Assembly (NCBI GenBank): GCA_002434595.1
Contig: DJKK01000326.1
Span: 1-20,710, forward strand
Direction: 5' to 3'
DNA from: Alphaproteobacteria bacterium UBA6544
GTDB lineage: Bacteria > Pseudomonadota > Alphaproteobacteria > UBA8366
Length of the DNA stretch: 20,710 nt
Part shown: positions 16,523 to 20,710 of the stretch, piece by piece
How the letters are laid out: each line of letters begins with the position of its first letter
Numbering within the stretch: position 1 is the first letter of the stretch
Position numbers and translations under genes: made by a program
Notes under the pieces: model-generated
Seen by the model: the letters and a program-made list of their open reading frames with translations, nothing else
Told to the model about the DNA's origin: nothing
Databases searched by the model: none

Positions 16523-17506
16523 GTGTCGAATTTTTTGAAATCTCTCCTGACCTTTGCCGCCTCGATGGTGTTCTGCTTGGCAATCGTCGAAGCGGGAGTT
16601 CGTCTGCTGGCGGACGATGGCATGCAGTACGACCTCGAAATGTGGAAGTATGCCCGCGCCATGAAGCGGGTTAGCACAATTGCGGATGCGGGACACGATC
16701 ACGTGCCGGGGACGTCGGCGCGGCTTATGGGCGTCGATGTCCGGATAAACAGCACCGGTCAAAGGAATCCGGAGATTCTCCGACCGAAGCCCGATGACGT
16801 TTATCGCATCGTGATGTTGGGAGATTCGCTGACATTCGGCTGGGGCGTAGAAGAGGAGCAAACCTCGTCGCGGCGCCTCGAGCGAAAGCTCAACTCGGTA
16901 CGGTCCAATGGAAAGCGTGTGTCGATCGTGAATGCTGGTGTTGGGAACTACAATACGAAGATGCAGGCGGCTTGGCTTGTTGCTGAAGGCGACAGGTACG
17001 AGCCGGATATGATTGTTCTCAACTATTTCATCAATGACGCTGAACCCACTCCCGTTCGGCGCGGCGGCGCGCTGCGCGAAAGTTCGGCTGCATTCGTGTA
17101 TTTCTGGAGCCGTGCTGATGCACTGCAACGGAAGTTTTTCGGCAAAGCCGATTGGCGTCAGTATTATCGAGATCTTTACCAGTCAGATGCGCTTGGCTGG
17201 CACGACACACAGAGAGCGTTCGGACGGCTTGTCGAATATGCGCGAAAGCGGCATATACCACTGCTCGTCGTCAACTATCCCGAACTGCGCGCACTATCGC
17301 CTTATCCGTTTGGCGATATTAATGACCAGATAGAGGCGCTTGCCGGTCGACATCGCCTGCCGTACCTCGATCTATTGCCGACGGTGACCGACCAGACGCC
17401 GGAAACTCTATGGGTTTCTCTTGAGGATGCGCATCCGAATGCGAGGGCATTCGCGCTTTTCTCTGAGGCGATTGCCGACTGGGTTGCAGGTCATATTAGT
17501 CATTGA
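16523..17506 (+). CDS. Membrane-anchored SGNH/GDSL-family hydrolase
   Basis: The 327-residue protein has an N-terminal hydrophobic segment (about 4-25, anchor or uncleaved signal) and then an SGNH-hydrolase domain. Block I is MLGDSLTFGWGV with nucleophile S102. Block II is NAGVGNYNT. Block III is NYFINDAEP with N171. Block V is DAHPNARA with D302 and H304. These are the residues of an active serine esterase or acyltransferase. A short stretch, VRINSTGQRNPE, precedes block I, as in many surface-modifying members. The start is GTG 16523, with no clear SD, so the in-frame ATG 15 codons on is an alternative, though it would cut the anchor. It lies 77 bases after the hydrolase-like pair on the same strand. 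Likely extracytoplasmic action on ester-linked or sugar groups; the substrate is unknown. Confidence 0.88.
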   Translation: MSNFLKSLLTFAASMVFCLAIVEAGVRLLADDGMQYDLEMWKYARAMKRVSTIADAGHDHVPGTSARLMGVDVRINSTGQRNPEILRPKPDDVYRIVMLGDSLTFGWGVEEEQTSSRRLERKLNSVRSNGKRVSIVNAGVGNYNTKMQAAWLVAEGDRYEPDMIVLNYFINDAEPTPVRRGGALRESSAAFVYFWSRADALQRKFFGKADWRQYYRDLYQSDALGWHDTQRAFGRLVEYARKRHIPLLVVNYPELRALSPYPFGDINDQIEALAGRHRLPYLDLLPTVTDQTPETLWVSLEDAHPNARAFALFSEAIADWVAGHISH

Positions 17507-17601
17507 TCCAATAGCCCCCGGAATTGTCATGGGAAGCGTGGTTCAATAGGATCGCCGCGTGGCGGACGATTGGCATGGTCGGACGCTAGAGAATTTTCCG
17601 A

Positions 17602-18819
17602 ATGGGACCTGCAATGCGAAGTTTTGCGCGTGGTTTTGTCACGCTGTCGATCGTGGTGACGGTAACGCTTGCCTTGTTCGTTGGCGCCAATCTTGCGGTC
17701 TATGGAGCATACAAAATTGTCTCCGCCACGCAGGTCGTGGAACCGAATCCGTTTCTGAGGAAATACGGCGATGCGGTACGGAAAACCCATCCCGGCAAGG
17801 ATATGGCCGAAATCCGCGCATTGCTTAACGAGACCTGGTCGCGCGGAATGGTCTACGACCCGGTTGTCCAGTTCAAGGAAGCGCCTCGAACGGGTCAATA
17901 TATTAACGTCCACCCGGCCGGGTTCCGGAACAGCGAGAATCAAGCATCTTGGCCGCCGCCAAAGGATCGTCCTGTAATCTTCCTCTTCGGCGGTTCAGCG
18001 ACCTTTGGGTATAACCTCGAAGATAGGGAAACACTCGCATCGTATATCGCCCGTGCCTGGGCTGCGGAGCGCGGAGCGGTTCCAACGATCTACAATTTCG
18101 GGCGTGGACGTTACGGTTCTAGCGAGGAAATGCTTCTCTTCATGCGTTTGATTTTCGAAGGGAATCGGCCAGACATTGCGATTTTCGTGGATGGCATAAA
18201 TGATTTTTACCGCCGTGGGGCACGTAACCTCGAAGAGACCCGGGTTCTCTCGCAACTCTACGACAATTGGGACAGCAATGACCTGAGTGACCACCTGCCG
18301 CGGCTCCTTCATGCGCTGCCGATGAGCAAAGCGGTGAACTGGTTGGTCACGTCACTCGGTTTGCGAAGTCCTGTTACGGGGATTGACGTTGCCGCCCCGA
18401 CGTCAAGCCCAAAGGCGGCGCCGACTTCTCAGGCATTGCAGGATGCTGCGACGCGTACCCTCGCGCTCTATGATCACAACAAACGTATGATCCGTGCTAT
18501 TGCCGCTGAATTTGGCGTGCGCCCGGTTTTTGTTTGGCAGCCGATCCCGTTCTACCGCTTCGATCTGTCCACGCATCCGTTCGGCGATGACGTGGCGCAT
18601 TATGATGCGCCGGGACTGCTGCAGGGCTTCGAGGAGATGGAACGGCGTTGGAAGTCGGACCGCCTCGGGCACAATGCAGTATGGTGTTCGGATATCCAGG
18701 AAGGTCGGACCGAACAAATGTACGTCGATACCGTTCATTACAGCGCCGCCCTGAACAAGCTGCTGGCCAACTGCATCGTTGAAGGTGCCCTCGGTTCCGC
18801 CAAAAGCGGCAAATCGTAG
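17602..18819 (+). CDS. Membrane-anchored SGNH-like protein (tandem paralog A)
   Basis: The 405-residue protein has one transmembrane segment at about 12-36, then a conserved linker (NPFLRKYGDAV, YDPVVQFKE, HPAGFR) and an SGNH domain. Block I is FLFGGSATFGYN with S132, so GGS replaces GDS. Block II is YNFGRGRYGSS. Block III is VDGINDF with N200. Block V is DTVHYS with D376 and H379. The candidate triad is complete, so activity is plausible. Near the C-terminus, FVWQPIPFYRFDL and VWCSDIQEG are strongly shared with the next gene. The start could be ATG 17602 or ATG 17614; neither has a strong SD. It resembles uncharacterised SGNH proteins of surface-polysaccharide loci; the specific function is unknown. 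Confidence 0.85.
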   Translation: MGPAMRSFARGFVTLSIVVTVTLALFVGANLAVYGAYKIVSATQVVEPNPFLRKYGDAVRKTHPGKDMAEIRALLNETWSRGMVYDPVVQFKEAPRTGQYINVHPAGFRNSENQASWPPPKDRPVIFLFGGSATFGYNLEDRETLASYIARAWAAERGAVPTIYNFGRGRYGSSEEMLLFMRLIFEGNRPDIAIFVDGINDFYRRGARNLEETRVLSQLYDNWDSNDLSDHLPRLLHALPMSKAVNWLVTSLGLRSPVTGIDVAAPTSSPKAAPTSQALQDAATRTLALYDHNKRMIRAIAAEFGVRPVFVWQPIPFYRFDLSTHPFGDDVAHYDAPGLLQGFEEMERRWKSDRLGHNAVWCSDIQEGRTEQMYVDTVHYSAALNKLLANCIVEGALGSAKSGKS

Positions 18820-18822
18820 TTG

Positions 18823-18829
18823 AGGAGGG
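18823..18829 (+). promoter_or_regulatory. Shine-Dalgarno AGGAGGG deciding the next start
   Basis: AGGAGGG lies eight bases before ATG 18838, in the short gap after the preceding stop. It identifies ATG 18838 as the start in preference to the TTG at 18820, which lies upstream of this site. Confidence 0.75.
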
Positions 18830-18837
18830 TTGCGACA

Positions 18838-20055
18838 ATGATCCGCAGGTTGGCGCAGGCCGGCGCGACCGTATCCGTTGTCGTCACCGTCACGGTGATC
18901 CTGTTCGTGACTGCGAATTTGTTGGTTCAGGCCGCCTATGAGGCGGCGATTCGGACAGACTTGATCGAAACCAATCCGTTTCTGCGCAAATATGGTGATG
19001 CTGTTCAAAAGGCTCACCCAAACATGGATCGCGCGGCGCTAAATGCACTCTTGCGGGAGACGTGGGGGCATCCCCCCATCTATGATCCGGTCGTTCAGTT
19101 CAAGGAGCCAGCGCGGGAGGGGACTTATGTCAATGTCGATGTTGCGGGCTTCAGGCGTGGATTGCGGCAAGCTGTCTGGCCGCCGCAAGACGATCGGCCC
19201 GCAGTTTTCATTTTCGGCGGATCGACAACATTCGGCTACAATGTCCGCGACGAGGAAACGCTGGCATCGCATTTTCAGGATCTCTCGGAAACCGCATTCG
19301 GCCGAGAAGTCCAGGTCTACAATTTCGGACGCGGCAACTATGCGTCTTCAGCGGAAATGTTTCTGTTCCTGCGTCTCCTATTCGAGGGGCATCGGCCGGA
19401 CGTGGCTATCTTTGTGGACGGTTTGAATGAATTTCAGCATGGGGGCAGCCGCGACTTGCTGCAATCGAATGACCTGCGTCGGCTGTACGATAACTATAAC
19501 AGCAATGATCTAGCGGACCAGTTGCCTCGAATCGTTGTCGCGCTTCCGATCATGAAGGCAATAAATTGGCTCATGACGATGCTCGGTCTGCACCACCCGG
19601 ATACTGGTGCGCCGGCTCCGGCCAGCGATAGCCGTCCCGCGGAAAGTGAAGCTGGGCGGTCCAGCGCGGGTGTAACGCTGGAGCTTTATACGCAGAACCG
19701 TCGAATAATTCAGGCGCTTGCCGGAGAATTCGGCGTTAAAACGGCCTTTGTCTGGCAACCCGTTCCATTCTACCGGTACGACCTCGCCTATCATCCGTTT
19801 CGCGATACTGTACCGATCTGGCGTTCACCCGGGCATGTGCCAGGCTACCGCAAAGTCGAAGCATTGCACGAGGTACAAGGCATGGGCGCGGGTTTCGTAT
19901 GGTGTGCTGGTATACAGGACGGGGTGAAGGAGCAACTCTACACGGATTCTGTTCACTATACGAACCTTATGAATAGGCGTGTGGCTAAATGTATTATCGA
20001 TAGTCTGCCGGAAGGGATAAAGCACACATTGCGTGCTCAAGTTCCGACTGGTTGA
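18838..20055 (+). CDS. Membrane-anchored SGNH-like protein (tandem paralog B)
   Basis: With ATG 18838 as start, this is a 405-residue protein, the same length as its neighbour and clearly its duplicate. Shared stretches include NPFLRKYGDAV, YDPVVQFKE, FGGSxTFGYN, YNFGRG and RPDxAIFVDG. The anchor spans about 10-33. Block I is FGGSTTFGYN with S129, and block V is DSVHYT with D370 and H373. Block III is VDGLNEF with N197, followed by Glu where its paralog has Asp. The linker between the SGNH half and the C-terminal FVWQPVPFYR motif is rich in Ala, Pro and Ser (about 258-278) and differs most between the two copies. A gap of only 18 bases means cotranscription. Likely extracytoplasmic, paired with paralog A; the substrate is unknown. 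Confidence 0.86.
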   Translation: MIRRLAQAGATVSVVVTVTVILFVTANLLVQAAYEAAIRTDLIETNPFLRKYGDAVQKAHPNMDRAALNALLRETWGHPPIYDPVVQFKEPAREGTYVNVDVAGFRRGLRQAVWPPQDDRPAVFIFGGSTTFGYNVRDEETLASHFQDLSETAFGREVQVYNFGRGNYASSAEMFLFLRLLFEGHRPDVAIFVDGLNEFQHGGSRDLLQSNDLRRLYDNYNSNDLADQLPRIVVALPIMKAINWLMTMLGLHHPDTGAPAPASDSRPAESEAGRSSAGVTLELYTQNRRIIQALAGEFGVKTAFVWQPVPFYRYDLAYHPFRDTVPIWRSPGHVPGYRKVEALHEVQGMGAGFVWCAGIQDGVKEQLYTDSVHYTNLMNRRVAKCIIDSLPEGIKHTLRAQVPTG

Positions 20056-20167
20056 GGAAGCGTTCCGCCTCCCCTAAATTCGTTTCCGGGGACGCGTGAG
20101 GGGAGCGCGCGTTGGCCAGCGCCGCGGCTACGGCAAATAGCGTCTTCGTTTATCTGGGTTCGTCGAG

Positions 20168-20173
20168 AAGGAG
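20168..20173 (+). promoter_or_regulatory. Shine-Dalgarno AAGGAG before the PanB-like gene
   Basis: AAGGAG lies seven bases before ATG 20181. It supports this ATG as the start of the gene cut by the window edge. Confidence 0.65.
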
Positions 20174-20180
20174 AATATTA

Positions 20181-20710
20181 ATGGCAAGTCATGCATTGGG
20201 TGACGGGGGCATTCCGCCAAGGGATGCGACTAAGGGAGGTCTGACACGTATAATGACCTTGAGTGGTGCGTACGGTACCCGGAACTACACGGTGAAAGGC
20301 CTTCGCGACCAAAAGGGCAAGCGGGTTCTGGTTGAAACCCTGCCGTTCTCGGTCGAAGAAGCTATGGCCGCTGAGGAAGCCGGAATAGACACGATGAAGG
20401 TCCGCTTCGACCCTAATATGCCGGGGCCGGCAGCTGACATCCGCAAAGCGGCGCCGAACACATTCATGGCATTCTCAGTACCTTTGATCGCCGCGGCGAG
20501 TCCGGAAGAGGCGGTCCGTCTTGGATACGACGCGATGGCGCTCGGTGCAGACGCCATTATGTGCCAGTGGAGCCCACGCTTTATCGAGGCTGCTGCCGAG
20601 GCCGGTATACCTGTCCAGGGCCATGCGGGGCTGGTACCGCGACGCAGCACCTGGACCGGTGGACTTCGGGCGGTCGGCAAGACCTTGGATGAAGCCAAGT
20701 GGGTCTACGA
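20181..20710 (+). CDS. PanB-like (ketopantoate hydroxymethyltransferase / PEP mutase superfamily) protein, 3' truncated by window
   Basis: An open frame of 176 codons runs from ATG 20181 off the end of the window. It carries a PanB-like pattern: NYTVKGLRDQKGKR near the start (as TVxDLRxxKGK in PanB), AMAAEEAGIDTMKV, LGYDAMALGADAIM, and AEAGIPVQGHAGLVPRRS followed by GGLRAVGKTLDEA. The last matches the GHxGLTPQ...GGY segment of PanB. The usual GDSLG substrate/metal motif after the first barrel strand is absent: KVRFDPNMPG occupies that place. It therefore looks like a divergent subfamily, possibly with a different oxo-acid substrate, and not a housekeeping pantothenate enzyme. The catalytic Glu region lies beyond the window. 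The preceding 125 bases hold only weak inverted repeats and the SD, so it may be a separate transcription unit. Confidence 0.75.
   Translation, partial: MASHALGDGGIPPRDATKGGLTRIMTLSGAYGTRNYTVKGLRDQKGKRVLVETLPFSVEEAMAAEEAGIDTMKVRFDPNMPGPAADIRKAAPNTFMAFSVPLIAAASPEEAVRLGYDAMALGADAIMCQWSPRFIEAAAEAGIPVQGHAGLVPRRSTWTGGLRAVGKTLDEAKWVY

Noticed and set aside
20068..20105. Inverted repeats CTCCCCT/AGGGGAG (20069-20075 with 20099-20105) and an alternative TCCCC/GGGGA (20070-20074 with 20088-20092) as a terminator
   Set aside because: The loop is long, there is no T-run after it, and the arms compete; it is too weak to call a terminator, though it is the only candidate after the locus.

Overview
This is bacterial DNA with compact, co-directional gene blocks, Shine-Dalgarno starts and moderately high G+C. 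The gene content resembles an environmental alphaproteobacterium, perhaps Rhodospirillales-like: a CoA-transferase, acyl-CoA dehydrogenases, a GMC oxidoreductase, a molybdenum hydroxylase subunit and a PanB-like protein. That placement is inferred from gene content and is not firm. I saw no rRNA, tRNA, CRISPR array, transposase or phage gene.

Region 1 (1-11570) is a catabolic neighbourhood in partial decay. It starts with a 3-hydroxyisobutyrate dehydrogenase-family reductase, followed by a wrecked nitronate monooxygenase. A tight operon follows: a CoxL-type molybdopterin subunit (2330-4687), a GMC flavoprotein overlapping it by 4 bases, and two different acyl-CoA dehydrogenases. Behind it lies a multiply frameshifted zinc alcohol dehydrogenase whose stop codon overlaps that of a convergent CaiB/BaiF CoA-transferase. 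Divergent from the CoA-transferase is the remnant of a third acyl-CoA dehydrogenase. The set suggests oxidation of an alcohol or aldehyde, CoA activation by transfer, and dehydrogenation of the acyl-CoA. The substrate cannot be read from the sequence. No FAD or iron-sulfur partner subunits for the CoxL-type protein lie in the window.

Region 2 (11631-20055) is an eight-gene, same-strand block and the most interesting part. An SxtJ-family membrane protein, a 49-residue DUF5989-type membrane peptide and a NodU/CmcH/SxtI-type O-carbamoyltransferase come first. Two tandem membrane-anchored alpha/beta-hydrolase-like paralogs follow, both lacking the nucleophile serine. Three membrane-anchored SGNH-hydrolase-like proteins complete the block, the last two being tandem 405-residue paralogs. 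The first three genes match families that neighbour one another in saxitoxin clusters, but nothing else of such a cluster is here. My working hypothesis is a carbamoylation-linked system for modifying a cell-surface or secreted molecule: the carbamoyltransferase acts in the cytoplasm, the small membrane proteins act as platform, and the anchored hydrolase-fold proteins act outside the membrane.

Region 3 (20181-end) is the 5' part of a divergent PanB-like gene cut off by the window edge.
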